Below, piece by piece: positions 24,405-34,455 of a DNA stretch of 64,000 bases (its first letter is position 1; each line of letters opens with the position of its first letter). A model generated the notes under the pieces. The model saw only the letters and a program-made list of their open reading frames with translations, ran no database searches and was not told the origin of the DNA. The position numbers and the translations under genes are program-made. The DNA is from JAVBNH01 sp031551635 (GTDB lineage Bacteria; Bacillota; Clostridia; Oscillospirales; Acutalibacteraceae): assembly GCA_031551635.1 (NCBI GenBank), contig JAVBNH010000006.1, forward strand, positions 1-64,000, read 5' to 3'.

Positions 24405-25904
24405 TTAGTCATTCAAATTCAGTAATCCCAGTACAATTTTGTCCATTTTTTCTTTTTCACATACCTCGTTGAACCTGACTTTTGAGCCCTTCAAAGAGCT
24501 TAGCTGCGAGGGAGCCTTTGTACCGCTCAGTCTTTCGAGATTTTCAAGCATTTCGAAATCATCGGCGTTTTCCTCATTTTCACAAATAGCGCTGAGCACG
24601 TCGGCGCAGAACTTATAGGGCGACGCAGTCGAGGTAATAACAGTCGGGGTTTTGTCGCCGCTCATATTAACATATTGCTCATAAGCGTTTATAGCGACCG
24701 CCGTGTGTGTGTCGCTGAGATATTTTTTATTTGTGAAGGTTTCGCGGATTGTTGTTTTTGTCGTCTCATCATCACAAAACGCCGCGAAAAACTCACTGTC
24801 GAGCTGTTTTTTTACCTTTTCGCTGACTTTATAGCTGCCGTTTTTCGCTAGTGAGTCAAACCAAAAGCATATTTCTTCATCATTTCCGCCGTTCATCAGA
24901 TATAAGAGCCGCTCAAGATTGCTTGAAATCAATATATCCATTGAGGGTGAAGCCGTGGCGTAAAATGGACGGTTGCGGTTGTAAACGCCTGTTTTGATAA
25001 AATCGGTGAGGATGTTATTCGCGTTCGACGCGCAAATCAGCTTGTTGACAGGCAGCCCCATCCGCTTTGCGAAATATGCAGCAAGAATATTACCGAAATT
25101 GCCGGTGGGGACATCAAAATTTATTTTGTCGCCTAATTTTATGTCTGTGCTGTTCAGCAAGTCGCAATAAGCGGAAAAATAATATACAATCTGCGGCACA
25201 AGCCTTCCCCAGTTAATCGAGTTCGCGGAGGAAAAACTATAGTTATTTTCGTCAATAAGCTTTTTTATTTTTTCGTCGGTAAATATTTTTTTAACGGCTG
25301 TCTGTGCATCGTCAAAATTGCCGAAGATGCCGCAAACGCCGACATTGTCACCGCACTGAGTGGTCATCTGGAGCTTTTGCATACTGCTCACGCCTTCGCT
25401 CGGGTAAAAAACAAGGATTTTCGTACCCTCGACATCACTGAAGCCGTCAAGCGCCGCTTTTCCGGTGTCGCCTGAAGTCGCAACGAGGATTATAACCTCT
25501 TTTTGCAGCCCTATTTTTTTCATTGATGCTGTCAACAAATGCGGTAGAATCTGCAAAGCCATATCCTTGAAGGCGCAGGTCGGTCCCCTGAAAAGCTCCA
25601 AAATATACGCGTTTTCGCTGATTTTTACAAGCGGCACAACCTTTTCATGCGAAAATTTATTTCCTCCGTAGGCTTTTGAAGCGTAGTCCTCCAGCTCCTC
25701 AGTGGTGAAATCCGTCAAAAAGAGTGAGAGTATTTTTACAGCTCGTCCGATATAGTCGAGCTGCGCAAGACTTTTAATAAACTCAGCGTCAACCAATGGT
25801 ATAGCTTCAGGCACAAAAAGCCCGCCGTCCTCGGAAATCCCTTGCGAAATCGCCTGAGCGGAGCTGATATGCAAATTTTTATTTCGTGTTGAGGAAAATA
25901 ACAT
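24405..25904 (-). CDS. thrC: threonine synthase
   Basis: A 499-residue PLP enzyme converting O-phosphohomoserine to threonine, of the long ThrC class. The PLP lysine lies in GPTCAFKD (K113), with VATSGDTGKAAL binding phosphate. The ATG at 25904 has AGGGG about nine bases upstream and is preferred over that at 25913. It has a consensus promoter of its own. No T-box leader is visible in the short upstream region. Confidence 0.95.
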   Translation of the reverse strand: MLFSSTRNKNLHISSAQAISQGISEDGGLFVPEAIPLVDAEFIKSLAQLDYIGRAVKILSLFLTDFTTEELEDYASKAYGGNKFSHEKVVPLVKISENAYILELFRGPTCAFKDMALQILPHLLTASMKKIGLQKEVIILVATSGDTGKAALDGFSDVEGTKILVFYPSEGVSSMQKLQMTTQCGDNVGVCGIFGNFDDAQTAVKKIFTDEKIKKLIDENNYSFSSANSINWGRLVPQIVYYFSAYCDLLNSTDIKLGDKINFDVPTGNFGNILAAYFAKRMGLPVNKLICASNANNILTDFIKTGVYNRNRPFYATASPSMDILISSNLERLLYLMNGGNDEEICFWFDSLAKNGSYKVSEKVKKQLDSEFFAAFCDDETTKTTIRETFTNKKYLSDTHTAVAINAYEQYVNMSGDKTPTVITSTASPYKFCADVLSAICENEENADDFEMLENLERLSGTKAPSQLSSLKGSKVRFNEVCEKEKMDKIVLGLLNLND

Positions 25905-25955
25905 GGTTTCCATCCCCTGTATAAAGATATAGAAAAATCAAAACATTAATTTATT

Positions 25956-25984
25956 ATTATATCAAATATAAATTAAAGTGTCAA
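25956..25984 (-). promoter_or_regulatory. consensus promoter of thrC
   Basis: Minus-strand TTGACA (25979-25984), 17-bp spacer, TATAAT (25956-25961), overlapping the region just after the dipeptidase stop codon. Confidence 0.85.
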
Positions 25985-25987
25985 TTG

Positions 25988-26944
25988 TTAAAGATTCTGT
26001 TTATTACAAAAAAAATTGTGAGCGTTATTATAAAAAATATCCTCAAGCAGACTTTCAGAAAGACCTTTTTCCCACAAAAAGTTATAAACTGAGGGGATTT
26101 TGTCGATTCCGCTTATATCCTCATGTGGCTTGCAGCCGTCAAAATCGCAGCCGAATGCAAGTATTTTTTCCGCACCTAACTCCAGCGCGTGAAAAATATG
26201 CCTGTATATTGCTTCAAACGGCGAAATATTGCCGTCATGAAGAAAATCACTCACAAAATTTATGCCCATCAAGCCTTTTCGCTCAATAAGACATTTTATT
26301 TGACTGTCATTGAGATTCCTGCGTTTTCCGTATTCGTTATCAGTCAGGTCGCAATTGGAATGGCTCGCAATGAAAGGTTTTTCGGTAAAATCCGCAACAT
26401 TCCAAAAGCTTTTTCGGGAAATATGAGAAATATCTATAATCATGCCGAGTTTTTCCATTTCTCGCACAACAGTTTTTCCGAAATCCGTCAGGCCGCAGTC
26501 GTCCTTTGCCCACGCGCCTGAGGCAATTTCGTTCCGGTCGTTCCATGTAAGGGTCACAAGCTTTACACCGCAGTCATGCAGGTGCCAGAGCCCTTCAAGC
26601 GTGCCGCCCGTCGCAGCCGCACCTTCAAGCGCTAAAATCGCTTGAGTTTTATTTTTTCTTTTATTACTGTGCGTACAAAAGTCGCTGATATAAGCAGCGT
26701 TTAACTCCATTTCGGCATTATAAAAAGACACTAGCCTGTCAAAATAGTTGACAGCCGCCTGCCCCCTGAGGGTGTCGTCAATAAAAATCGCAAAAACCTG
26801 CGCATATTCCTCAAAGCAGGATGCTTTTTCAAGCGATATGTGCAGATTATTACGCCTCAAGCCTTGCCTGGTCTTTTCCGCCTCTGTCAAGGTGTCGCAG
26901 TGCAGGTCAAAAAATTTTAGCTTTTTCCCGTCTTTAAAATCCAT
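25988..26944 (-). CDS. M19 (renal-dipeptidase) family metallopeptidase
   Basis: A 318-residue TIM-barrel zinc dipeptidase. Ligands appear as DLHCDT (HxD), ALEGA, DISHIS, ASHSN and FGCDFDG in the usual order. The family hydrolyses dipeptides, often with a D-residue at the C-terminal side. It is the last gene of the long nusA-infB operon, 31 bases after yraN. Confidence 0.9.
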   Translation of the reverse strand: MDFKDGKKLKFFDLHCDTLTEAEKTRQGLRRNNLHISLEKASCFEEYAQVFAIFIDDTLRGQAAVNYFDRLVSFYNAEMELNAAYISDFCTHSNKRKNKTQAILALEGAAATGGTLEGLWHLHDCGVKLVTLTWNDRNEIASGAWAKDDCGLTDFGKTVVREMEKLGMIIDISHISRKSFWNVADFTEKPFIASHSNCDLTDNEYGKRRNLNDSQIKCLIERKGLMGINFVSDFLHDGNISPFEAIYRHIFHALELGAEKILAFGCDFDGCKPHEDISGIDKIPSVYNFLWEKGLSESLLEDIFYNNAHNFFCNKQNL

Positions 26945-26975
26945 TTTTACCTGCTTTCAATGCTTCTCAGTGACA

Positions 26976-27347
26976 TCAAAAAGCATTTGCAATATGATTT
27001 ATTCGGAAGTCGTCACCGCTTATTTTATGCTCGCTGCGCTCAAATATTACTTCAATTATATCAAATTGCGGCTCGGCGATAATTTTATTCGCTGTTATAA
27101 ACGCCGCCGCCGCGGTTTTTACCCTCTCGGACTTCGAGCGGTCAACAGCCTCGGCAGGCGAAAAAAGAGTTTCGCCGGTTCGGGATTTTACTTCAACAAA
27201 AATATAATTGCCGTCCTTGCAAGCGACAATATCAATCTCACCGCCGCGAACAGAGTAATTCGCAGCAATTATTTCATAACCTTTATCTCTGAGCGCGCGT
27301 GAAGCCAAAACCTCGCCCAAAAGCCCGACCCTTCTGCTCTCTTCCAT
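26976..27347 (-). CDS. yraN: UPF0102 / YraN endonuclease-like protein
   Basis: A 123-residue YraN protein with a PD-(D/E)xK nuclease-like core: GEIDIVACKD...IFVEVKSRTG. The role is uncertain (possibly DNA processing). The ATG at 27347 is chosen; a TTG overlapping the rnhB stop is an alternative. It follows rnhB, a very common order. Confidence 0.9.
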   Translation of the reverse strand: MEESRRVGLLGEVLASRALRDKGYEIIAANYSVRGGEIDIVACKDGNYIFVEVKSRTGETLFSPAEAVDRSKSERVKTAAAAFITANKIIAEPQFDIIEVIFERSEHKISGDDFRINHIANAF

Positions 27348-27352
27348 TCTTC

Positions 27353-27976
27353 TCAACCGTTCATTTTCATGTTATCTTTATCGTTTAATATTTTTCTCAG
27401 AAATAAACTCCTATGCTCGTCAATAGCACCGAACTTTTTAATCGCGGCTACATGCGCGGCTGTGGCATAACCCTTATGTTTTTCAAAGCCGTAATCGGGG
27501 TATCGCAGAGCAAGCTCACCCATAACCCTGTCACGGCTAACCTTTGCGAGAATCGAAGCTGCAGCTATTGAGACGCATTGACCGTCACCCTTGATGATTG
27601 CTTCCTCGGGAAAAGGTGAACCCGGCTTTTTATTACCGTCAATCAAAATGTAATCGGGTTTCACGCTCATATTATCAATAGCCCTTCTCATCGCGAGAAA
27701 TGTCGCGTTTAGAATATTAAAAGCATCAATTTCTCTGACCTCGGCAAAACCAATACCATAGCTTACAGCGTTTAGCGTTATGTAATCAAAAAGACTCTCT
27801 CGCTTTTTTTCGCTGAGCTTTTTTGAATCATTTATGTCACGGTAATCAAAATCATCAGGAAGAATCACGGATGCGGCATAAACAGGTCCAACCAGCGGAC
27901 CTCTGCCGGCCTCGTCAACTCCGCAAATATACCTGAAGCCCTGAGTTCTCAGTTCATTCTCACGCGCAAAATCCAT
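27353..27976 (-). CDS. rnhB: ribonuclease HII
   Basis: A 207-residue RNase HII that cuts RNA in RNA-DNA hybrids and at single ribonucleotides. Catalytic residues lie in GVDEAGRGPLVGP, then DGNKKP and the C-terminal HKGYATAAH. The ATG overlaps the ribF stop (TGATG). Confidence 0.96.
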   Translation of the reverse strand: MDFARENELRTQGFRYICGVDEAGRGPLVGPVYAASVILPDDFDYRDINDSKKLSEKKRESLFDYITLNAVSYGIGFAEVREIDAFNILNATFLAMRRAIDNMSVKPDYILIDGNKKPGSPFPEEAIIKGDGQCVSIAAASILAKVSRDRVMGELALRYPDYGFEKHKGYATAAHVAAIKKFGAIDEHRSLFLRKILNDKDNMKMNG

Positions 27977-28887
27977 CAATACCACATTTCCTTATATTTT
28001 TCCGCGATTTTTTCACTTGAAAGCGCATCTGCTGCAATCTGCTTTTTTAACTCCTCAAACGAAACAAATTTTACCTCAGGGCGCAGATACTCAACCAGTC
28101 GCACCTCAACATTCTGAGAGTATAAGTCGCCCGAAAAACCGAGAAGGCAGGTTTCGCTCCTCACTGAATTAGTGCCGACAGTCGGGCGCAGACCTATATT
28201 AGTCACTGAAACATACCATTTTCCATAGGCAAATGCTCGCGAGGCGTAAACCCCATATTTTGGCACCATAAAGCCTTCGGGGAAAAACTGGTTAATCGTA
28301 GGCGCGCCCAGCAGCCGCCCTCTTTTATCGCCGCTGACAACTGTAAAATCATATGAAAATTCCCGCCCTAACATACGGTTCGCGAGAGTGATTTCGCCGT
28401 TTTTCATCGCGTTTCTAATATTCGTTGAGGAAACATTAATATTGTCAAGCTTTACTTCCTCAGCGACAAAAAGCTCGATACCAACTTCGTCACACAGCTC
28501 TCGAAGCTTTTCAGTATCACCGCTTCTGTTTTTTCCGAATTTGTAATTATATCCGACTGAAATAAAAGCCGCATTCAGCTCATTCAGCAGTATTTCCTTA
28601 AAGAAATCGCGGTAATCCATATCCTTTGCAAGTACAAAATTTAAAGTGTACAGCTTCACACCGATTTCTTCAAAAAGCCGCTCGCGGATTGCTCCCTCGC
28701 AAAGCAGCTCGGGTACAGGTTTTCCAAGCATTTTCAGTGGGTGAGGCTCAAAAACAACCGCAAGCGGCATAAGCCCCGCGCAAAGTTTTTCAGCTGCCGC
28801 TCTCAAAACCCTGCGGTGTCCCAAGTGCACACCGTCAAAGTTTCCCAGAGCAACAGCTGTTTTTTTATTTTCATTATTATTTTCCAT
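27976..28887 (-). CDS. ribF: bifunctional riboflavin kinase/FAD synthetase
   Basis: A 303-residue RibF making FMN and then FAD. The N-terminal nucleotidyltransferase domain has GNFDGVHLGHR and the ISSTNIR-like SSTNIRNAM. The C-terminal riboflavin kinase domain has GRLLGAPTIN and GVYASRAF. The ATG at 28887 is taken; a TTG at 28896 is possible. Confidence 0.96.
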   Translation of the reverse strand: MENNNENKKTAVALGNFDGVHLGHRRVLRAAAEKLCAGLMPLAVVFEPHPLKMLGKPVPELLCEGAIRERLFEEIGVKLYTLNFVLAKDMDYRDFFKEILLNELNAAFISVGYNYKFGKNRSGDTEKLRELCDEVGIELFVAEEVKLDNINVSSTNIRNAMKNGEITLANRMLGREFSYDFTVVSGDKRGRLLGAPTINQFFPEGFMVPKYGVYASRAFAYGKWYVSVTNIGLRPTVGTNSVRSETCLLGFSGDLYSQNVEVRLVEYLRPEVKFVSFEELKKQIAADALSSEKIAEKYKEMWY

Positions 28888-28898
28888 AACTGTCAATT

Positions 28899-29789
28899 TT
28901 AGCTGTTCAGAATTCGTATCGGTCTCAAATCTTCAGAGACTTTTTTGTTGATTTCACCGAGCCCGAGAAATCGGTCATCTTGCGAAAAAACCCTGTAAAT
29001 CCCGTCTTTAAAAACCGACGGCAGCCTTTTCGTGTCAAGCTCTCCGCCGTTTTGGAAGCGTATGCTCTGAGCGGAGGTTACCGCTATTTTTTTATATGGC
29101 GAAAAAACCTTTTCAACCGGAATAATAAAATCCTCCGTGAGTCCTTCGCTGAAAGCGGTTCTTATTTCATCGGCGGTTAAGGAATTTTCAAGCGAAAAAC
29201 CGTTTGATTTTGTGCGTATAAGAGCCGTCATGACCGCGCCGCAGCCCAGACTTTCGCCTATGTCGCCAATGAGAGAGCGAATATAAGTACCTTTTGAGCA
29301 TTCGACATGAATTTCAGCCATATTATTCTCAAACGACATAAGCTCAAGGCTCTTTATCTCGACTTCCCTCTCCTCACGCTCAACTTCAATACCCTGACGC
29401 GCAAGCTCATAGAGCCGGACACCGTCCTTGTGAATCGCCGAAAACATCGGCGGAACCTGTTTTATAATACCTCGATAAGCTTTAAGACACTCTTTTAATT
29501 CTTCCCGAGAAACAACAGGCTGCCTTTCAGATAAAACCCTACCGGTAATGTCAAGGGTATCAGTTGTAATTCCGAATTTCAACCGCGCTGTATAAGCCTT
29601 GTCGTCAAAGGGCAGCAGGGAAATAAATCTTGCAGCCTGTCCGAGCGCCAGCGGCAAAACTCCGGTCGCAATGGGGTCAAGTGTACCTGTGTGTCCGATC
29701 TTTTTTACGCCTAAAATCCTGCGGATTTCGGCAATCGCACCGAAGGAGCTGACATCTATATGCTTATTAAGACAAATAAATCCTGTCAT
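28899..29789 (-). CDS. truB: tRNA pseudouridine-55 synthase
   Basis: A 296-residue TruB. KIGHTGTLDPIATGVLPLALG holds the catalytic Asp; VECSKGTYIRSL follows. It makes pseudouridine 55 in the T-loop of tRNAs. It overlaps nrnA by four bases. Confidence 0.96.
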   Translation of the reverse strand: MTGFICLNKHIDVSSFGAIAEIRRILGVKKIGHTGTLDPIATGVLPLALGQAARFISLLPFDDKAYTARLKFGITTDTLDITGRVLSERQPVVSREELKECLKAYRGIIKQVPPMFSAIHKDGVRLYELARQGIEVEREEREVEIKSLELMSFENNMAEIHVECSKGTYIRSLIGDIGESLGCGAVMTALIRTKSNGFSLENSLTADEIRTAFSEGLTEDFIIPVEKVFSPYKKIAVTSAQSIRFQNGGELDTKRLPSVFKDGIYRVFSQDDRFLGLGEINKKVSEDLRPIRILNS

Positions 29790-30757
29790 ACTTTTTTTTC
29801 AAGTTCCTCGCCGATAAAACGAATCAATGTCTCATAAACCTCGTCAATCGGGCAGTCCAGCGAGCAGCCCGCGGCTCTCCTGTGTCCTCCGCCGCCCATT
29901 TTCGCGCATATATCCGCTGCGTTCGCTGGCGCGTTTGTTCTCACAGAAATTTTATAGGTCTTGCCGTCCTTGCACTCTTTTATTGTTGCGCCGACATAAA
30001 CACCTTCAATTTGCCGTGGAATAGCGGTTATCGGGTGAGTTTCACTCTCGTCCGAGCCGCTCTCCTCATACATTTTCTGAGTAATCATAATAATGGCGCA
30101 TTTGCCGTCAAAATAGGTCTGCATTGACGACATCGCAAGCGTTTCAAGTGCCGTATAAGTCTTTGTCCGCGTTTCAAAGGTCAGTTTATTGATGACGGAG
30201 ATATTAATCCCCACATCAACCATATCCGCCGCCATCCTGAGGCTTCTTGAGGTGGTATTGGCGTATCTGAAGCAGCCTGTATCGGTTGTGATTCCGACAT
30301 AAATACTCCTCGCGATAATTTCGTCCGGCGGTACTTTCATCTCATTTATTATCAGCAGAACGGTCTCAGTGCAAGCCGCCGCTTCAGGCTCAGCCTCAAG
30401 GCAGGTATAGCTTGCCTCCAGACAGTTTGAGCTGTGGTGGTCAATGCATAAATCAATCCGGCTTCGGTAAAGATTCCGGTATTCCTCATCTCCCAGCAGG
30501 GTTATATCCGCAATGTCAACAGCTACAATAAAATCTTCCTTGAATTCCTGTACCTCAACACCGTCCGGAATAAAATCAAAAATGTGGGGTATTTTATCCG
30601 CGCACTCAACCCTTGCTTTTTTGCCGAGGATATGTAGCGCGCGGCAAAGAGCATAACCGCACCCTAGCGTATCGCCATCCGGGTTGCTATGAGTAAGAAT
30701 CAGAATATTATTTTGCGACAATAAAATTTCCGCGGCTTTTTTAACGTCTACCCTCAT
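29786..30757 (-). CDS. nrnA: DHH-family nanoRNase / pAp phosphatase
   Basis: A 323-residue DHH-DHHA1 phosphoesterase. Metal motifs are HSNPDGDTLG, AVDIAD, CIDHHSSN and the C-terminal GGGGHRRAAG. NrnA removes 2-5-nt RNA and dephosphorylates pAp. Its place between rbfA and truB is conserved in Firmicutes. Confidence 0.94.
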   Translation of the reverse strand: MRVDVKKAAEILLSQNNILILTHSNPDGDTLGCGYALCRALHILGKKARVECADKIPHIFDFIPDGVEVQEFKEDFIVAVDIADITLLGDEEYRNLYRSRIDLCIDHHSSNCLEASYTCLEAEPEAAACTETVLLIINEMKVPPDEIIARSIYVGITTDTGCFRYANTTSRSLRMAADMVDVGINISVINKLTFETRTKTYTALETLAMSSMQTYFDGKCAIIMITQKMYEESGSDESETHPITAIPRQIEGVYVGATIKECKDGKTYKISVRTNAPANAADICAKMGGGGHRRAAGCSLDCPIDEVYETLIRFIGEELEKKV

Positions 30758-30806
30758 CAGCCATATACCCCTTTTCTAAAAAATAACACCTTTGCTCAAT
30801 CCTGCT

Positions 30807-31151
30807 TTATTTTTCCAGCTTTTTAAACAGCTCAATGCTTCTCTCCACCGAATCATCAGAGATAAATTTAATCTCAGGAGCTTTTCTCAGTTTCAGCCGT
30901 GACGACAGCTCTCTCTTAAAAAGCCCTGATGCACCTGTAAGCACCTTCACGGCGTTTCCGGCATCCTCAATCCCCTTCAAGGAGCTTATATAAACCTTGG
31001 CAAAGGAGAGGTCGCCGGTTATTTCGATTCTGACAACAGTAAGCATATTTTCATGAAGCCTCGGGTCTTTCAGCTCCCGGACAATAGCGGAAATTTCTCT
31101 TTTTATATCCTCCGCGGTTCTGTTGCTTTTAAACTGAGGCAATTCTATCAC
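30807..31151 (-). CDS. rbfA: 30S ribosome-binding factor A
   Basis: A 114-residue KH-fold protein acting in late 16S maturation. ISAIVRELKDPRL and DLSFAKVYIS are typical. The start is GTG. It lies 51 bases after infB. Confidence 0.95.
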   Translation of the reverse strand: MIELPQFKSNRTAEDIKREISAIVRELKDPRLHENMLTVVRIEITGDLSFAKVYISSLKGIEDAGNAVKVLTGASGLFKRELSSRLKLRKAPEIKFISDDSVERSIELFKKLEK

Positions 31152-31202
31152 AAATCCTTCTATTTATTTCTTTAACCAATATATTAATTGAAAAATATTT
31201 TT

Positions 31203-33818
31203 TTATTCGTCTCTATATTCCTCGGTAATAAAGGCTTCGAGTACATCCTGCTCTTTTATGTCATTGAACTTATTCAGTCCTATACCGCACTCATAGCCGC
31301 TCATAACCTCTTTTACGTCTTCCTTGAATCTCTTGAGAGAAGAAATTTCATCCTCAAAAATCACGATTCCGTCACGCACAACTCTGATTTTGCAGCTTCG
31401 CGCGATTTTTCCGTCTGTCACATAAGAGCCTGCGATAGTGCCGTAGGTGCTGAGCTTGAATACATTCCTGACCTCGGCGCGCCCGATTTCAACATCTCTG
31501 TATTTCGGAGCAAGCATACCCTTTATAGCGTCCTCGATTTCCTCAATGCAGTCATAAATGACCCTGTACATACGAATCTGGACATTGTCGCGCTCCGCGT
31601 TTGCAGCGGCGGCGACATCGGGACGCACGTTAAAGCCGATGACTATAGCGCCTGAAACCTGCGCCAGGCGGACATCTGACTCGTTAATAGCGCCGACTGC
31701 GCCATGGATAACCTTGACTCTGACCTCTTCATTCGAAAGCTTTTCGAGGTTCTGCTTTATAGCCTCAACTGAGCCCTGAACATCAGCCTTAACAATGAGG
31801 TTGAGGTCTTTGATTTCGCCTGCGGCAATAGATTCAAAGAGATTTTCAAGAGTAACATTTTTATATTCGCCGAATAAATCCTCTTTTTCCTGATGCTTAC
31901 GCTGCTCGACAAGCTCTCTCGCCAGTCTCTCGTCCGAAACCGCGTCAAAGGCGTCGCCCGCGTGGGGTGTTTCGGCAAGTCCTGTTATTTCAACGGGGAC
32001 AGAAGGTCCCGCTTCGTCAATTTTCAAACCCTTATAATCCGTCATAACCCTGACGCGGCCGACAGCTGTGCCCGCGACTATAATGTCGCCGGTGCGCAGT
32101 GTTCCGTTCTGAACAAGCAGCGTCGAAACAGGTCCTCTGCCCTTGTCAAGCCTTGCCTCAATGACGATACCCTTAGCCGCCCTGTTCGGGTTGGCTCTGA
32201 GTTCTCTCATCTCCGCGACAAGCAGGACAGATTCAAGCAGCTTATCAAGATTCATCTTCGTTTTCGCCGAAACGGGAACGCATATGGTTTCGCCGCCCCA
32301 CTCTTCGGGAACAAGCTCGTATTCGGTGAGCTGCTGCATGATTTTATCGGTAGTTGCGCCGGGCTTATCCATTTTATTGATGGCGACTACTATGCTGACC
32401 TCTGCGGCTTTAGCATGGTTTATAGCCTCAACTGTCTGCGGCATAATTCCGTCGTCAGCGGCGACAACCAGAATAGCAATATCCGTGGATTTCGCGCCTC
32501 TGGCGCGCATTTCGGTAAAGGCGGCGTGACCGGGAGTGTCAAGGAAGGTTATATCCTGACCCTGAAGATTGACCCTGTAAGCGCCGATATGCTGAGTAAT
32601 GCCGCCCGCCTCGGTCTCTGTGACTGAAGCGTCGCGCAGCGCGTCAAGCAGCGAGGTCTTGCCGTGGTCAACGTGCCCCATGACGACTACAACAGGGCTT
32701 CTCGTGACTAAATCCTCGTCTGTATCGGCTCTGTCGTCTATTATTCTGTCCTCGATTGTGATAACAATCTCCTTTGAGACCTTCGCGCCCAGCTCGGTTG
32801 CGACAAGCTCAGCTGTGTCATAATCGATTTCCTGATTAATATTCGCCATAATGCCCAGCGAGCTCCATAGCTTTTTAATAACTTCGGCGGCTGTCATTTT
32901 CATTTTCAACGCGAGGTCGCCGACGGTAATAAAATCGCCGACTTCAATCTTAACCGGTTTTTTCGCGCGCTCAAGGGCAATTCTCTTGAGCCTCTCGGCC
33001 TCGGTTTCCCTCTTCTGCGAGCGGGTGCCCTGCTTGCGGTATTGCTGGGATTTTTGTTTGATTTTCTGCTTTGTAGTCTCCTGATCCCGCATTATATTCT
33101 GCCCGGGAGTTATCTGCTCATACTTTTCGTTATATTTTTCCAGCGTGACATTGCCCTGACGCGTTTCAACAGTGAGCTTTTCACCCTTGGTTCTCGCTTG
33201 AATCGGGGCGTTTTTATCAGAGGTGCTCTCCTTTTTCTGGAAGGGCTTAGAGAAGGGCTTAGCCGTCTGAGTATTTTCAGCTCTTTGCCCCTGTTTTGGC
33301 TGAGCGGGATGCTTGCCGTCGGTTTTCTGCGGCTGTCCCGCGGAATCCTTCCTGCTCTGTGCCTGAGTACCTTTCCCTGTCTGCTGCGGTTTTTTCGTGT
33401 CAGCAGTGGCTGCTGAAGGCTTCGCGGCGGAATTCGTTTCCGCTTTATCGCCGGAATCCGCTTTATCTTCAGCCTTTTTCTGCTCACCCTTCTGCTCGGC
33501 GGCGCTTGCCGCTTGTGCCTGCTCGGCGGCTTTGCGCTCATTATATTCATCCTGCTGTTTTTGCATTTTTCTCTCGGCGGCTTCGCGTTTTTTAGCCTCA
33601 AAGTCCTCCGCGCTCAATGCCGTAGCAAAATAACTGTCAAAATTTTCGACAGCCGACTGAGTAGTAAGCGTCTCGAAAATAACATCAAGCTCGTCTCCCT
33701 CAAGAGCCGTCTGATGCTTTCTCTCATCACCGAATTTTTCCTTTAACATATCAACAATCAGATTGCTTTTAATATTAAAGTCCTTCGCTACCTCGTGCAC
33801 TCTGTATTTAGTTACCAT
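31203..33818 (-). CDS. infB: translation initiation factor IF-2
   Basis: An 871-residue IF-2. An N-terminal IF2N helix domain is followed by a long Lys/Gln/Ala-rich linker (about 70-285) and a second IF2N domain. The GTPase domain has GHVDHGKT (381-388), DTPGHAAF and NKMDK, followed by the beta-barrel and fMet-tRNA-binding domains. It starts directly after the ylxQ stop. Confidence 0.98.
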   Translation of the reverse strand: MVTKYRVHEVAKDFNIKSNLIVDMLKEKFGDERKHQTALEGDELDVIFETLTTQSAVENFDSYFATALSAEDFEAKKREAAERKMQKQQDEYNERKAAEQAQAASAAEQKGEQKKAEDKADSGDKAETNSAAKPSAATADTKKPQQTGKGTQAQSRKDSAGQPQKTDGKHPAQPKQGQRAENTQTAKPFSKPFQKKESTSDKNAPIQARTKGEKLTVETRQGNVTLEKYNEKYEQITPGQNIMRDQETTKQKIKQKSQQYRKQGTRSQKRETEAERLKRIALERAKKPVKIEVGDFITVGDLALKMKMTAAEVIKKLWSSLGIMANINQEIDYDTAELVATELGAKVSKEIVITIEDRIIDDRADTDEDLVTRSPVVVVMGHVDHGKTSLLDALRDASVTETEAGGITQHIGAYRVNLQGQDITFLDTPGHAAFTEMRARGAKSTDIAILVVAADDGIMPQTVEAINHAKAAEVSIVVAINKMDKPGATTDKIMQQLTEYELVPEEWGGETICVPVSAKTKMNLDKLLESVLLVAEMRELRANPNRAAKGIVIEARLDKGRGPVSTLLVQNGTLRTGDIIVAGTAVGRVRVMTDYKGLKIDEAGPSVPVEITGLAETPHAGDAFDAVSDERLARELVEQRKHQEKEDLFGEYKNVTLENLFESIAAGEIKDLNLIVKADVQGSVEAIKQNLEKLSNEEVRVKVIHGAVGAINESDVRLAQVSGAIVIGFNVRPDVAAAANAERDNVQIRMYRVIYDCIEEIEDAIKGMLAPKYRDVEIGRAEVRNVFKLSTYGTIAGSYVTDGKIARSCKIRVVRDGIVIFEDEISSLKRFKEDVKEVMSGYECGIGLNKFNDIKEQDVLEAFITEEYRDE

Positions 33819-34115
33819 TTAATTACCCTCCTTGTCGGTTGCCGCCAGCTTTTCGGCAAAACCCTCATCATTAACCGCAACAACTCCGGCTCTTTTGCCG
33901 ATAGCCTTTTTTATATCGTCCATTGTATATGAAACATTCAAACATTTTGGGAAAAGCCCGCTCATCTCTTCGCGCAGCCGTTGTGACGCGTCGGCGGTGA
34001 GAATGCACAGCTCAGCCTGAGAAGCCCGAATTGCGAGCTTAGCCGCGTCGTGACCTACGCTCAGCCTACCTGCCTTCATCGCGAGACCGAGCATAGATAA
34101 AAAAGCGTCATTCAC
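33819..34115 (-). CDS. ylxQ: L7Ae-family K-turn RNA-binding protein (YlxQ)
   Basis: A 98-residue L7Ae/L30e/S12e-like protein: GLAMKAGRLSVGHDAAKLAIR is the K-turn-binding element. It overlaps rnpM by eight bases. The cellular RNA target is not known. Confidence 0.9.
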   Translation of the reverse strand: MNDAFLSMLGLAMKAGRLSVGHDAAKLAIRASQAELCILTADASQRLREEMSGLFPKCLNVSYTMDDIKKAIGKRAGVVAVNDEGFAEKLAATDKEGN

Positions 34116-34377
34116 TGCCGGTCAGCTCCTTTTCTATCAGTTCATAAACCTCGTCGGGAACTGAGCACTCAAAAGCCCTTTCAAAGCGTCTTGCTTTGCG
34201 CGCCTTTTTAAAGCATTCAACGCTGCGGCACAGATAGGCGCCCCTGCCGTTCTTGCGTCCGGTTAAATCAAGGCTGATTTCACCTTCAGGGGACTTGACT
34301 ATGCGCACCAATTCTCTTTTAGGTTTCATTTCTCCGCAGCCATTGCATTTTCTGAGCGGAACCTTTTTTGTTATCAA
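34108..34377 (-). CDS. rnpM: YlxR / RnpM RNA-binding protein
   Basis: An 89-residue YlxR protein with the signature RKCNGCGEMKPKRELVRIV and GRKNGRGAYLCR. In B. subtilis it binds RNase P RNA and modulates it. The start is TTG with AAGGGTGA upstream. A seven-unit heptamer array lies in the gap to nusA. Confidence 0.92.
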   Translation of the reverse strand: MITKKVPLRKCNGCGEMKPKRELVRIVKSPEGEISLDLTGRKNGRGAYLCRSVECFKKARKARRFERAFECSVPDEVYELIEKELTGSE

Positions 34378-34390
34378 ATAATCACCCTTG

Positions 34391-34439
34391 CTGGATTCTG
34401 GATTCTGGATTCTGGATTCTGGATGCTGGATTCTGGATA
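34391..34439. repeat. heptamer array H1 (CTGGATT x7)
   Basis: Seven contiguous 7-bp units: four CTGGATT, then CTGGATG, CTGGATT, CTGGATA. It lies inside the nusA operon between nusA and rnpM, so it is transcribed. Confidence 0.95.
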
Positions 34440-34455
34440 TTCTATGAATGTTGCA

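Noticed and set aside
25905..25987. T-box leader for thrC
   Set aside because: The transcribed leader is only about 45 nt, too short for a T-box.
31188..33746. Long plus-strand frames opposite infB
   Set aside because: Codon bias of the GC-rich infB gene opens the complementary frames; none shows a recognisable domain or promoter.
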